From Ferrovum sp. PN-J185 (GTDB lineage Bacteria > Pseudomonadota > Gammaproteobacteria > Burkholderiales > Ferrovaceae): a stretch of 64,000 nucleotides of DNA. Shown in pieces: positions 35,656-45,207 of the stretch (position 1 is its first letter; the number at the start of each line of letters is the position of its first letter). Location of the stretch: the NCBI RefSeq assembly GCF_001581925.1, contig NZ_LQZA01000001.1, positions 682,001 to 746,000 on the forward strand, in the 5' to 3' direction. Both the position numbers and the translations under genes were made by a program. Under the pieces are notes generated by a model, which worked only from the letters and a program-made list of their open reading frames with translations, was not told the DNA's origin and searched no databases.

Positions 35656-38600
35656 ACTGCTTGTTTTTTCACAAACAAACGATCTAACGCCAAATAAATC
35701 ACTGGTGTGGTAAAGAGAGTAAGAAGTTGACTTACTAGTAAACCACCAACCATAGCAAGACCTAGAGGCTGCCTTAATTCAGAACCAACACCACTACCTA
35801 ACATCAATGGAATAGCAGCAAATAAGGCACTTAGAGTAGTCATTAAAATTGGTCGGAAACGTAATAAACAGGCTTGATGAATCGCTTCAAGTGCTGTTTT
35901 CCCTTGGTTACGTTGAGCCTCTAACGCAAAGTCAATCATCATAATGGCATTTTTCTTAACAATACCAATTAATAAAATAATCCCGATTATGCCCAATACA
36001 CCTAAATCATTACCCGAGAGATAGAGGGCTAACAATGCACCCACACCAGCAGAGGGTAGGGTGGATAATATTGTAATAGGATGTATGTAACTTTCGTACA
36101 AAACACCTAACACAATGTACATCGTCAATATGGCAGCAAGAATAAGCCATAAGGTACTAGATAAAGAGGCTTTAAAAGCGTTTGCTGCCCCTTGAAAATT
36201 GGTCTCTACACTGCGGGGTATTTGTAATTGCTTCTCTGTCTCCTGTATTGCATTGACTGCTTCTCCTAAAGAATATCCTTGCTTTACATTGAATGAAATC
36301 GTACTAGCCGGAAATTGACCTAGATGATTAATAGATAAATGAGTTGGTTGAGTGGTTGGTTTGATTAATGAAATTAAGGGTACTTGAGTATTATTGATAC
36401 CTGAAATATAGAGCTCATTTAGTTGATCAGGAGTTTTCCTAAAGTTTGGATCTGTTTCAAGAATGACTCTGTAAAGATTAGATTCAGTAAAAATAGTTGA
36501 GACCATTCTTTGGCCATAAGCATCATAAAGGGAGTTATCTATATTAGCGACACTAACACCTAAACGTGATGCTGTATCTCGATCAATTTCTAAAAAGCTT
36601 TGTAAACCTTGGTTTTGTATATCAGAGGCGACATCCTGTAATTGAGGTAGCAACTTTAGCTTATCAATTAATTTTGGTGTCCATTCGTCTACATCTGATT
36701 GTTTTGGGCTACTTAATGTGAATTGATATTGTGTACGACTAAAGCTATCTTCAATTGTTAAATCTTGCACAGGCTGAAAATACACTTGAATATTAGGAAG
36801 ATTACTTAGTTCTTTATTGAGACGGTTAATCACCGTTGATATAGAATCATGATTTTTTCTTTTATTAAGTGGTTTTAAATTAATTAATAGTCGTCCGTTA
36901 TTGAGCGTGGTATTAACCCCATCAACACCGATAAAAGAGCTTACATTATCAACATCTACGTCATGTAATATGGTATCAATCGCAACACTCTGTCGTTTTT
37001 GCATATCAGAGAACGATACATCTTGAGGTGCTTCAGTTACACCTTGAATAATTCCTGTATCTTGAACTGGGAAAAATCCTTTTGGGATGAGTAGATACAG
37101 CACTATTGTAAGTACAAAAGTGCCGGCAGCAACGTATAAAGTTTCTTTTTGATGGTTTAATACAAATTTTAAGGCAATATCATACCTACTAATGAGAAGA
37201 TCTTGCCAATCATGAAATTTTTTAATTATTGGCCAATGCTCCAATTTATCCTTATCTTTACCAAGTAGACGAGCACTCATCATTGGTGTCAATGTTAATG
37301 AAACAATGGCGGAAATGATAATCGCAATGGCTAATGTAATGGCAAACTCTCGGAAAAGTCGTCCAATAACATCATGCATAAATAACAATGGTATTAGGAC
37401 GGCGATGAGAGATACAGTAAGTGAAATAATAGTAAAACCAATTTGCTTCGCTCCCTTTATGGCTGCTTGATAGGGAGTTTCTCCTTGCTCTACATATCTT
37501 GATATATTTTCAATCATAACAATAGCATCATCAACTACAAACCCCGTTGCTATCGTAAATGCCATTAAGGTGAGATTGTTGATACTAAAGTGGATTAAAT
37601 ACATCACTCCAATGGTACCAACTAAAGACAGAGGTACAGCAATACTGGGAATAATTGTTCCAGATACACTTCGTAAAAACAAAAAAATGACCATAACAAC
37701 TAAACAAATTGCTAATATCAACTCAAATTGAACATCTTCTACTGAAGATCTTATTGTTGTTGTTCTATCCGTAAGTATTTTCATGTCCATTGATGTGGGC
37801 ATAGAACTTTTTATGTTAGGTAATATTTCTTTAATACTATTTACAACATTAATTACGTTAGCCCCAGGTTGTTTTTGAATGTTTAAAATAATTGCTGGGG
37901 TGGTATTCATCCATCCTGCTAATTGATCATTCTCAGCACCATCAATAACACTAGCAATATCTCCTAAGCGTATTGGATTGGCATTTTGGTAACCAATAAT
38001 TAATTTCTCATATTCATTTGCATTGTGTAATTGATCATTCGCATCGATGGATATTGATCGTTCTGGACCATCAAATCCACCTTTAGCAATACGTAAATTA
38101 TTGGTGACTATAGCGGTACGAATATCTTCAAGGTTAAGTTTCATATTCGCTAATGCGACTGGATTGACCTGAATCCTAACTGCTGGGCGTTGTCCCCCGG
38201 CAATACTGACCATTCCCACTCCTGAAAGCTGTGAAATTTTTTGTGCAACCCGTGTTTCAACCCAATCTTGTAATTCACGTAAACGCATGTTTTTCGAGGT
38301 GACGGCAATGGTTAAGATTGGTGCATCTGCTGGATTTACCTTGTTATAAATCGGCGGCATAGGTAAATCAGTGGGTAAAAATGTAGTAGCAGCATTAATA
38401 GATTCTTGGACTTGCTGCTCAGCCACATCAATATTGGTACTCAACGAGAACTGGAGAGTAATGACCGAGGCTCCACCACTACTCGTTGAACGCATTTGAG
38501 TTAAACCCGACATCTGTCCGAACTGTCTCTCAAGAGGAGCTGTTATAGTAGATGTGGTTACTTCAGGGCCAGCACCGGGATACAAGGTAATGACTTGTAT

Positions 38601-38738
38601 AGTAGGGTAATCAACCTCAGGAAGAGCAGATAATGGTAAAAAACGCCATGCTGTTAAGCCTGTAATTAAAATTGCTAACATCAGTAAAGTAGTAGCAACT
38701 GGACGCTCAATGAAGAGTTTTGAGAAATTCATGCCCAT
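35652..38738 (-). CDS. mdtB: RND efflux permease, MdtB-like subunit
   Basis: 1028-residue RND pump subunit paired with the MdtC-like protein. The N-terminal helix [20 protein letters not shown], the segment [16 protein letters not shown], the TM4 pair in [15 protein letters not shown], and the [12 protein letters not shown] and [12 protein letters not shown] helices are characteristic. Two starts are possible, ATG 38738 (4 nt after AGGA) and ATG 38732 (10 nt after); the first is kept. Its neighbours are the adaptor gene 25 nt upstream and the C-like subunit overlapping by 4 nt. Confidence 0.88.
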   Translation of the reverse strand: MGMNFSKLFIERPVATTLLMLAILITGLTAWRFLPLSALPEVDYPTIQVITLYPGAGPEVTTSTITAPLERQFGQMSGLTQMRSTSSGGASVITLQFSLSTNIDVAEQQVQESINAATTFLPTDLPMPPIYNKVNPADAPILTIAVTSKNMRLRELQDWVETRVAQKISQLSGVGMVSIAGGQRPAVRIQVNPVALANMKLNLEDIRTAIVTNNLRIAKGGFDGPERSISIDANDQLHNANEYEKLIIGYQNANPIRLGDIASVIDGAENDQLAGWMNTTPAIILNIQKQPGANVINVVNSIKEILPNIKSSMPTSMDMKILTDRTTTIRSSVEDVQFELILAICLVVMVIFLFLRSVSGTIIPSIAVPLSLVGTIGVMYLIHFSINNLTLMAFTIATGFVVDDAIVMIENISRYVEQGETPYQAAIKGAKQIGFTIISLTVSLIAVLIPLLFMHDVIGRLFREFAITLAIAIIISAIVSLTLTPMMSARLLGKDKDKLEHWPIIKKFHDWQDLLISRYDIALKFVLNHQKETLYVAAGTFVLTIVLYLLIPKGFFPVQDTGIIQGVTEAPQDVSFSDMQKRQSVAIDTILHDVDVDNVSSFIGVDGVNTTLNNGRLLINLKPLNKRKNHDSISTVINRLNKELSNLPNIQVYFQPVQDLTIEDSFSRTQYQFTLSSPKQSDVDEWTPKLIDKLKLLPQLQDVASDIQNQGLQSFLEIDRDTASRLGVSVANIDNSLYDAYGQRMVSTIFTESNLYRVILETDPNFRKTPDQLNELYISGINNTQVPLISLIKPTTQPTHLSINHLGQFPASTISFNVKQGYSLGEAVNAIQETEKQLQIPRSVETNFQGAANAFKASLSSTLWLILAAILTMYIVLGVLYESYIHPITILSTLPSAGVGALLALYLSGNDLGVLGIIGIILLIGIVKKNAIMMIDFALEAQRNQGKTALEAIHQACLLRFRPILMTTLSALFAAIPLMLGSGVGSELRQPLGLAMVGGLLVSQLLTLFTTPVIYLALDRLFVKKQAV

Positions 38739-38763
38739 TAAATCCTAGTATGTATTCTTTTCG

Positions 38764-39918
38764 TTACAGGGAATTGGCTACCTTAACTTGGGCACCCTCT
38801 CTTAAATTATCAATACCGTCTTTAACAACAATATCACCTGGTTTAAGACCAGAGAGAACAACGGTATCTTTATCGTTGGTTGGTCCTACACTTACCTTTT
38901 GTACTGATACTGTTTTGTTGTTTTCATGATAAACGTATACATACGGTCCACTATTACCTTGTTGAATACTGGCAGCCGGGACGACGTTTGCATTAGGGAT
39001 TGTTTCAATAAGAATTCTGGCGTTTACAAACTCATTAGGGAAAAGTTTGTAATCTTTATTATCAAAATTTGCTCTTAACTTGACCATTCCTGTTGTTGTA
39101 TCAACTAAGTTATCAACCGTGATCAGTGACCCATCTGTAATAAATTGAGTATTATTTCTATTCCATACTTGAACAGGTATTAATTGTTTTGAGTTAAGTC
39201 TGAGCATGACCTTTGGAATAATATCTTGAGGTAGTGGAAATATTACGGTAATGGGATCTAGTTGCGTGAGAGCAACCATACCGTTGGTATCAGCGGCATG
39301 AATAATATTTCCTAAATCCACCAGTCTTAATCCAAGTCTTCCTGTTACTGGGGCAGTAATATGACTATAGGTTAATTGAAGCTTGGCATTATCCACCTGT
39401 GATTTATCAGTTAGAACCGTTCCCTCGTACTGAATAACCAGGTATTTTTGTGTATCTAGCTGTTGCTTGGGGATGGCACCCTTTGCTGAGAGTACGGTAT
39501 AGCGTTTTAAATCTAACTTAGCGTTATTTAGTAGTGCTTGATCATGCTCTAATTGACCTTGAGCTTGTTCTAATTGTACTTGGTAGGGTCGTGGATCTAT
39601 ATCGATTAAGGGATCACCTTTTTTAACAATATCCCCCTCTTTAAAATAAATTTTTACGATTTCTCCATCTACGCGAGAGCGGATAGTAACGTTGTATACT
39701 GGGGTAACAGTACCAAGCCCTGTGACCCAAACAGGAAAGTCCCGTTGAACTGTTTTAGCAACCACTACCGGTGGAATAGGGCGGATATGTTGCTGTGCTG
39801 CTTCATTAGCTAATTTTCTTTTATGATGAACATATCCCCAAACTACAAAGAGAATTACGATACTCAGAATAATTTTTCTTTTTGTAGAGAGAGTTTTGAG
39901 GTACAGAACAGGTTTCAT
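38764..39918 (-). CDS. mdtA: RND periplasmic adaptor, MdtA-like
   Basis: 384-residue membrane fusion protein. A single N-terminal helix (about 14-30) anchors it. The lipoyl halves (RVDGEIVKIYFKEGDIVKKGD and ITAPVTGRLGLRLVDLGN), helical hairpin and beta-barrel follow, and the end LKPGDIVVKDGIDNLREG matches MdtA. It bridges the MdtBC pump and the outer-membrane factor. It starts 8 nt after the MlaF-like ATPase gene. Confidence 0.9.
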   Translation of the reverse strand: MKPVLYLKTLSTKRKIILSIVILFVVWGYVHHKRKLANEAAQQHIRPIPPVVVAKTVQRDFPVWVTGLGTVTPVYNVTIRSRVDGEIVKIYFKEGDIVKKGDPLIDIDPRPYQVQLEQAQGQLEHDQALLNNAKLDLKRYTVLSAKGAIPKQQLDTQKYLVIQYEGTVLTDKSQVDNAKLQLTYSHITAPVTGRLGLRLVDLGNIIHAADTNGMVALTQLDPITVIFPLPQDIIPKVMLRLNSKQLIPVQVWNRNNTQFITDGSLITVDNLVDTTTGMVKLRANFDNKDYKLFPNEFVNARILIETIPNANVVPAASIQQGNSGPYVYVYHENNKTVSVQKVSVGPTNDKDTVVLSGLKPGDIVVKDGIDNLREGAQVKVANSL

Positions 39919-39926
39919 AGCGAGCC

Positions 39927-40733
39927 TTAAATATTGATTGACTGTAAACGAAAGTCAACTTCTAATTTTGATTGGGTTACTTGAAAGGGTACAGGACCAT
40001 CAGCTTCTGCATTGATAAATTGATGGGCATAGGGATTGGATGAGTGAATCATACTCTGCGGATCACCTGATGCTACTAATTGTCCGTCACTGATTAAATA
40101 AATATAATCGACAACCTTTAGTGTTTCGCTTACATCATAAGTAACAACGATTGATGTGATTCCGGTGGTATCGTTTAAATGCCTAACTAATTTAGCAACA
40201 GCGTTTAGTGAAATAGGGTCTAATCCAGCAAAGGGTTCGTCATAAATAGCAATATTAGGATCCATAGCAATTGCCCTGGCAAGGCATACACGTCTATTCA
40301 TGCCCCCTGATAATTCTGCAGGGTAAAGGTCTCTAGCACCCCGTAGACCAACTGCTTCAAGTTTCATGTAGACAAGATCCCTAATCATTTTTTCAGGAAG
40401 TCTTGTATGTTCTCTCAATGGAAAGGCAATATTTTCAAAAACGGTTAAGTCACTAAATAATCCGCCTTGTTGAAACATCATACCCATTTCTCTACGCATA
40501 GCGTAGAGTTCCGAATCATTCATTTCATGAACAACTCGTCCATAATATTTAACCGCACCTTGACTGGGTTTAAGCTGACCGCCTATTAGCTTTAAAAGTG
40601 TAGTTTTACCACATCCACTGGTTCCTAAAATAGCACTGACCTTACCTTCGGGTATGGTTAAACTAATTCCTTGTAGGACCTTTCTATTTGCATAATTAAA
40701 ATGCAAATCGTCAATTTCGAGTAGTGTAGACAA
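39927..40733 (-). CDS. ABC transporter ATPase, MlaF-like
   Basis: 268-residue cytoplasmic ATPase. Walker A GTSGCGKT is at 37-44, the signature is LSGGMNRRVCLARAIA, and Walker B is IAIYDEPFAGLDPIS. The signature with M-N/K-R-R-V and the phrase GGLFSDLTVFENIAFPLRE are MlaF-like, the ATPase of the system that moves phospholipids between the membranes. No MlaE, MlaD or MlaC gene lies beside it; instead the mdtABC-type genes follow after 8 nt. The start is TTG at 40733, 9 nt after GGA; no ATG fits. It may serve an Mla permease encoded elsewhere. Confidence 0.87.
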   Translation of the reverse strand: MSTLLEIDDLHFNYANRKVLQGISLTIPEGKVSAILGTSGCGKTTLLKLIGGQLKPSQGAVKYYGRVVHEMNDSELYAMRREMGMMFQQGGLFSDLTVFENIAFPLREHTRLPEKMIRDLVYMKLEAVGLRGARDLYPAELSGGMNRRVCLARAIAMDPNIAIYDEPFAGLDPISLNAVAKLVRHLNDTTGITSIVVTYDVSETLKVVDYIYLISDGQLVASGDPQSMIHSSNPYAHQFINAEADGPVPFQVTQSKLEVDFRLQSINI

Positions 40734-40861
40734 AATTTTGTATCCGTATTAATAGTTTGATTGCTAACAATAAAACAATCATACCTAGGTTAACCAAGGT
40801 TTTCTACCTAACTCCTTTATTTATAATGTAAAAATAAGAAAATATTTTAATATTTTTTTAC

Positions 40862-40891
40862 TTGGCATTTAATCTAAATCAATCGTAGAAT
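40862..40891 (+). promoter_or_regulatory. Promoter of the SNF2 helicase gene
   Basis: TTGGCA (40862-40867) and TAGAAT (40886-40891) with an 18-bp spacer lie 60 bp before the start codon, in the 218-bp gap between divergent genes. Confidence 0.5.
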
Positions 40892-40951
40892 TAAAGATAA
40901 ACTAATATAATTACAAATAAAACTATTATAAATTGAGTTTCACAATCAATA

Positions 40952-43900
40952 ATGACATCTTCACTACAAATAAAACCAATACATCAGGATCTAGCGAAAG
41001 ATCTGGCGGTGTCGTCGCAACAGCTGGTTACTCTGCAACTATTGTCACTGGCTTATTTGCAAATTAGTAAATCTCAGCTATACCAATGCATACAACAGTT
41101 TTACGCTATTCAAGATGACGCTTACGAGTATTCACAAGAAGTATTTCAAAAGGACCTTGATGAATTAATAAGTCTTGGCTATGTGCAAGTACAATCCAGT
41201 AAGTTGTATTGTGAGATGGTCTGCGCTGAAAAAGTTCTACGTTTTTTAAAAAAATACCCAGATAAAGAGCCTTATTTCACAGTAATTAAGTCGGTTTTTA
41301 AAATCGCCGACTATAAATACGGTTATTTTGTCCGGCAATTTAGCGAAGGGGTAAGAGATCTTAGGCTTGCTCTATATGCTGAGAAATATGATGATTTCTC
41401 AAAGCTTGCACAAACTATCCAAAGTTACTTTACCAGTGAATGGCGTAACAGAAATCCTTATCTAAATATATTTGATAATCCTTTTGACCCTGATCTTTTT
41501 GATTCGTTACCTAATGAAATTTCGTTGACTATCGCAGCTACCATTTTAGCAATTCGTGTAAGCCGTCTTGAAAACTGTATTGCTCCCTTGTCCTGGCTTA
41601 GAGATCGTGCGAAAAATGCAAAAGATGAACAAAGATCATGGTTTTCGGCTGTTTTGTGTGAACCTATGGTATTGCGAGGCCACATCGATGAGGCAGTTGT
41701 CCTGTCAAAATCAAAAAAGACGCCTCAAGCTCCGACACCTGTAGAGGGTTTGTCATTGGTTCTCAAAGGGGAATTTGTTAGCGCTCAAAATATGTTTGAG
41801 GCTTATCTGAAGGAACCTAAGAAAAACAGTGATTTAAGAAAACTAGGTATGGCTGGTTTGGCAGGTGCGTCATATGTTATTTCTCTAATTACATCATCAG
41901 ATCCAAAAAAAATTGAAAAGGCCACTAGCCACATAGCCGCAGTAATGAAATCTGGGTCCGCATTGTTATCAGTTTATGCTGCCCTAGGACGTGCGGCCAG
42001 AGCGAGTTTGACAATGGCTGCAAAAAATACAGATGAGCGTATTGAAATTGCTGAGCGAGACTCCTTAGGTCTGTTATTCCATTCTATGGGTATGTGGTGG
42101 ATTGACGGTACTGCAGATTTATTGGACAGAGAAAGATTAAGGGACTTGGCCATAAAAGCGGAAAAAAATGGCTATCGTTGGGTTGCTGCCGAGGCTAATG
42201 AGTTACTGGGTTATATGGATTCTGATATCCATAGTGATAAAGGACACAAGTTACATTATGAACTAGGTACTAAGTCGTTATTGAATGCAATCCGTCGTCA
42301 GCCGATGTGGGAGAGGGCGCTTAGTGCTCTTGAGAAGCTTGGTTCTGAAATAGGAGGCGCATCAGCTCATATTAAATCAAGTCGTTTTATTTGGCATTTA
42401 ACTTGTCAGGAAAATGGTACTCGTTGTCTTATTGAGGCACGTGAACAAAAACGAGTAGGTAGTGGTGCTTGGGGAAGCAGTCGAGCTGTATCGATTAATC
42501 GTTTACTCACTGCCCAGCAGGAACTGGATGGTTTATCTGACCAAGATCGTGCGGTAATAGCAATGATCAGGGTAACAGAAACTACAGCTAAAGGGGCTGA
42601 TAAGAAACTGGATTTTCTACCTGCTTTATCTTTGCTGGTAGGACATCCTTTATTGTTTTGGAGCAATAAAAATAATGAACAGGTAAATTTAACAAAGGGT
42701 TTACCTGAGATAGATATTCGATTTGATCGTAATCAAATTAACATATCCGTAACGCCAAACTTTGAGGAAGGAGAGCGTTATAAGCTTATTCGAGAGGCTA
42801 AAAATCGTTTGCGTATTATTGAATTACAGCCAGATCATGAAAAGCTATTAAAAATTATTGATAAAAGTGGTTTGCTAATTCCTAACAATACCGAAGAAAG
42901 AGTGAAAAGTATTATTGAACTTCTTAGTAAGCGTTTTACAGTTCGCTCTCAAATTGGCGGTGGTAACGTAAATTTAATACCAGATCATTTTCAACTTTAT
43001 GTACTTTTATCCCCCTCTGCCAGTGGCCTTGGTTTCGAAATGGTGGTTATGCCTGATGGTGAAAAGGGCGCGATGTACACACCTGGTTTAGGGCTCGAGT
43101 TTATTGACAGCATACAAAGTTGTGAAGGTGAAAAAAAACAAATACACCGAAATCTACACAAAGAGTTAGCTGAAGCAGAATACATATTTTCTAAATGTAG
43201 AACATGGTTAAAAGAGATTGAAGATACACTGTTCACCGGTGTGACTCATAACCCCTCAGCAGCCTGTGAATTATTGGTAGTGTTAAAGGAATTAGAAGAC
43301 AGTGTACAAATACGTTGGCCTGAAGGTGAAACAATTAAAATTAAGGGTGAGGCTGATTCTAACCAACTTTCTCTTAATGTCACATCACAAGGAGATTGGC
43401 TTGGTGTTAATGGAAAATTAGTTATTGACCAAGATAACGTTATTGAACTCAAGGAATTATTACAAGCAACGACATTACAGGAAAATAGATTCATTCCGCT
43501 GAAAGATGGGCAATACGTTGCATTGAGTGAACAGTTATTAAAACGGGTAAAAGATTTAGATAGTCTTTCTGAAAAAGATACTCATGAAATACGTATACAC
43601 GCATTAGCTGCCAATGAATTGTCTAATGTAGTCAATCAAATAGAAGATGCTCAAACAGATACGGGCTGGCGTACATTGTTAGAGCAACGTGAGAGTCTAA
43701 CTGCATGGCATCCTGTGGTACCGGACACATTGCAAGCTGAGTTAAGGGATTACCAACTGGTTGGTTTCGAATGGATGGCACGTCACGCTAAAGCAGGCTC
43801 GGGAGCGTGTTTGGCTGATGACATGGGCTTGGGCAAGACATTGCAGACGCTAACTCTATTACTTTATCGCGCGAGCGAAGGGCCGGCTCTTGTTATAGCA

Positions 43901-45112
43901 CCAACCTCTGTATGTGGTAATTGGTTAAGTGAAGCGCAACGCTTTGCTCCAACGCTTAATATTCGTTGGCTCGGAACAGGGTCAAAAGATAAATTTTACC
44001 TTGACGCAGGGCCTGGCGATTTAATCATTATGAGTTACACACTTTTCCAACAAGAAGGGGAGAGCCTAGCTCAGAAAAAATGGTCAACAGTTGTTCTAGA
44101 TGAAGCGCAAGCAATTAAAAATTCTGGAACAAAACGCTCGCAAGCTGCAATGAAGCTCAATGCTCATTTTAGGTTAATTACAACAGGTACCCCAATTGAG
44201 AACCATTTGGGAGAATTATGGAATTTGTTTAGATTTATTAATCCAGGTTTATTAGGCTCACTTGATTCCTTTACCGATCGCTTTGCTAACCCTATAGAAA
44301 AAAACAACGATATAGAGGCTAGGGAGCGCTTAAGACGTTTGATTCAACCGTTTATATTAAGAAGAACAAAATCTCAGGTATTGTCTGAATTGCCTCCACG
44401 AACTGAGGTAACACTTAAATTGGATTTATCTAGTGACGAACGTTCGATGTACGAGGCGGTACGTCAGGAGGCACTTGAGAGTGTCACAGCACAGGGTGAA
44501 GATCAGCCAAATCGTATCAAAGTATTGGCTGGTATTATGAAATTGCGACGTGCATGTTGTCATGGCGCTTTGATCCTTCCTCAGTTATCTTGGCAATCGG
44601 TAAAAATTAATGCTTTAATTGAAATCATTGATGAGCTAAAAGAAAGCGGTCACCGCGCTCTTATTTTCAGCCAATTTGTGGACTTTTTAGGATTGATTAG
44701 AAAAGCCATGGAAGAATGTGGTGTAAGTTATTTATATTTGGATGGTAGTACCCCCGTCCAAGATAGGGTGAAGCGCGTTAAAGCCTTCCAAGAGGGTGAG
44801 GGTGATGTTTTTCTTATTAGTCTAAAGGCAGGAGGAGTAGGGCTTAATCTAACGGCTGCAGATTATGTCATTCATATGGATCCTTGGTGGAATCCTGCTG
44901 TAGAAGATCAGGCTTCCGATCGTGCCCATAGAATGGGTCAAACGCGACCTGTTACTGTTTATCGTTTAGTGACCAAAGATACGATCGAAGAAAAAATTGT
45001 GGCACTTCACGAACGCAAACGAAATCTTGCAGATAGCTTGTTAGAGGGGGTGGGTGAAGTGAGCACGATTTCAACAGAAGAGTTAATCGGTTTACTTGAA
45101 TCACCTAACTAA
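40952..45112 (+). CDS. SNF2-family DEAD/DEAH-type helicase with a very long N-terminal region
   Basis: 1386-residue protein. The C-terminal third is a complete SNF2 motor: Walker A GLGKT at 959-963, DEAQ box at 1050-1053, TGTPIENHLGELW, then helicase-C motifs with LDGSTPVQDRV, SLKAGGVGLNLTAADYVI and QASDRAHRMGQTRPV. About 920 residues before it are mainly helical in the first 450 (possible repeat-type helices) with a mixed part after, and show no SWIM zinc finger that I can see. SNF2 proteins move along double-stranded DNA and displace bound proteins. The gene is alone, has its own promoter, and is visibly more GC-rich than neighbours. Function is unknown; related standalone bacterial SNF2 proteins have been linked to RNA polymerase recycling (RapA), but RapA is different in layout. 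Confidence 0.9.
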   Translation: MTSSLQIKPIHQDLAKDLAVSSQQLVTLQLLSLAYLQISKSQLYQCIQQFYAIQDDAYEYSQEVFQKDLDELISLGYVQVQSSKLYCEMVCAEKVLRFLKKYPDKEPYFTVIKSVFKIADYKYGYFVRQFSEGVRDLRLALYAEKYDDFSKLAQTIQSYFTSEWRNRNPYLNIFDNPFDPDLFDSLPNEISLTIAATILAIRVSRLENCIAPLSWLRDRAKNAKDEQRSWFSAVLCEPMVLRGHIDEAVVLSKSKKTPQAPTPVEGLSLVLKGEFVSAQNMFEAYLKEPKKNSDLRKLGMAGLAGASYVISLITSSDPKKIEKATSHIAAVMKSGSALLSVYAALGRAARASLTMAAKNTDERIEIAERDSLGLLFHSMGMWWIDGTADLLDRERLRDLAIKAEKNGYRWVAAEANELLGYMDSDIHSDKGHKLHYELGTKSLLNAIRRQPMWERALSALEKLGSEIGGASAHIKSSRFIWHLTCQENGTRCLIEAREQKRVGSGAWGSSRAVSINRLLTAQQELDGLSDQDRAVIAMIRVTETTAKGADKKLDFLPALSLLVGHPLLFWSNKNNEQVNLTKGLPEIDIRFDRNQINISVTPNFEEGERYKLIREAKNRLRIIELQPDHEKLLKIIDKSGLLIPNNTEERVKSIIELLSKRFTVRSQIGGGNVNLIPDHFQLYVLLSPSASGLGFEMVVMPDGEKGAMYTPGLGLEFIDSIQSCEGEKKQIHRNLHKELAEAEYIFSKCRTWLKEIEDTLFTGVTHNPSAACELLVVLKELEDSVQIRWPEGETIKIKGEADSNQLSLNVTSQGDWLGVNGKLVIDQDNVIELKELLQATTLQENRFIPLKDGQYVALSEQLLKRVKDLDSLSEKDTHEIRIHALAANELSNVVNQIEDAQTDTGWRTLLEQRESLTAWHPVVPDTLQAELRDYQLVGFEWMARHAKAGSGACLADDMGLGKTLQTLTLLLYRASEGPALVIAPTSVCGNWLSEAQRFAPTLNIRWLGTGSKDKFYLDAGPGDLIIMSYTLFQQEGESLAQKKWSTVVLDEAQAIKNSGTKRSQAAMKLNAHFRLITTGTPIENHLGELWNLFRFINPGLLGSLDSFTDRFANPIEKNNDIEARERLRRLIQPFILRRTKSQVLSELPPRTEVTLKLDLSSDERSMYEAVRQEALESVTAQGEDQPNRIKVLAGIMKLRRACCHGALILPQLSWQSVKINALIEIIDELKESGHRALIFSQFVDFLGLIRKAMEECGVSYLYLDGSTPVQDRVKRVKAFQEGEGDVFLISLKAGGVGLNLTAADYVIHMDPWWNPAVEDQASDRAHRMGQTRPVTVYRLVTKDTIEEKIVALHERKRNLADSLLEGVGEVSTISTEELIGLLESPN

Positions 45113-45125
45113 TATTCAAATTAAT

Positions 45126-45160
45126 CTCCCCTTAATCAGTTCTTAACTAATTAAGGGGGA
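45126..45160. terminator. Hairpin between convergent SNF2 and ettA genes
   Basis: TCCCCTTAAT and ATTAAGGGGGA arms enclose a loop of about 13 nt. There is no long T-run on either side, so it could act as a weak terminator or as a 3'-end stabiliser. Confidence 0.5.
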
Positions 45161-45207
45161 ATAGATAGAATACTGGATAAACCTCGCCCTGCAGGTAGTT
45201 GAGGTTG

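Noticed and set aside
40952-45112. SNF2 gene as part of a phage-defence system such as DISARM
   Set aside because: No methyltransferase, phospholipase-like or other DISARM partner lies on either side; neighbours are housekeeping genes.
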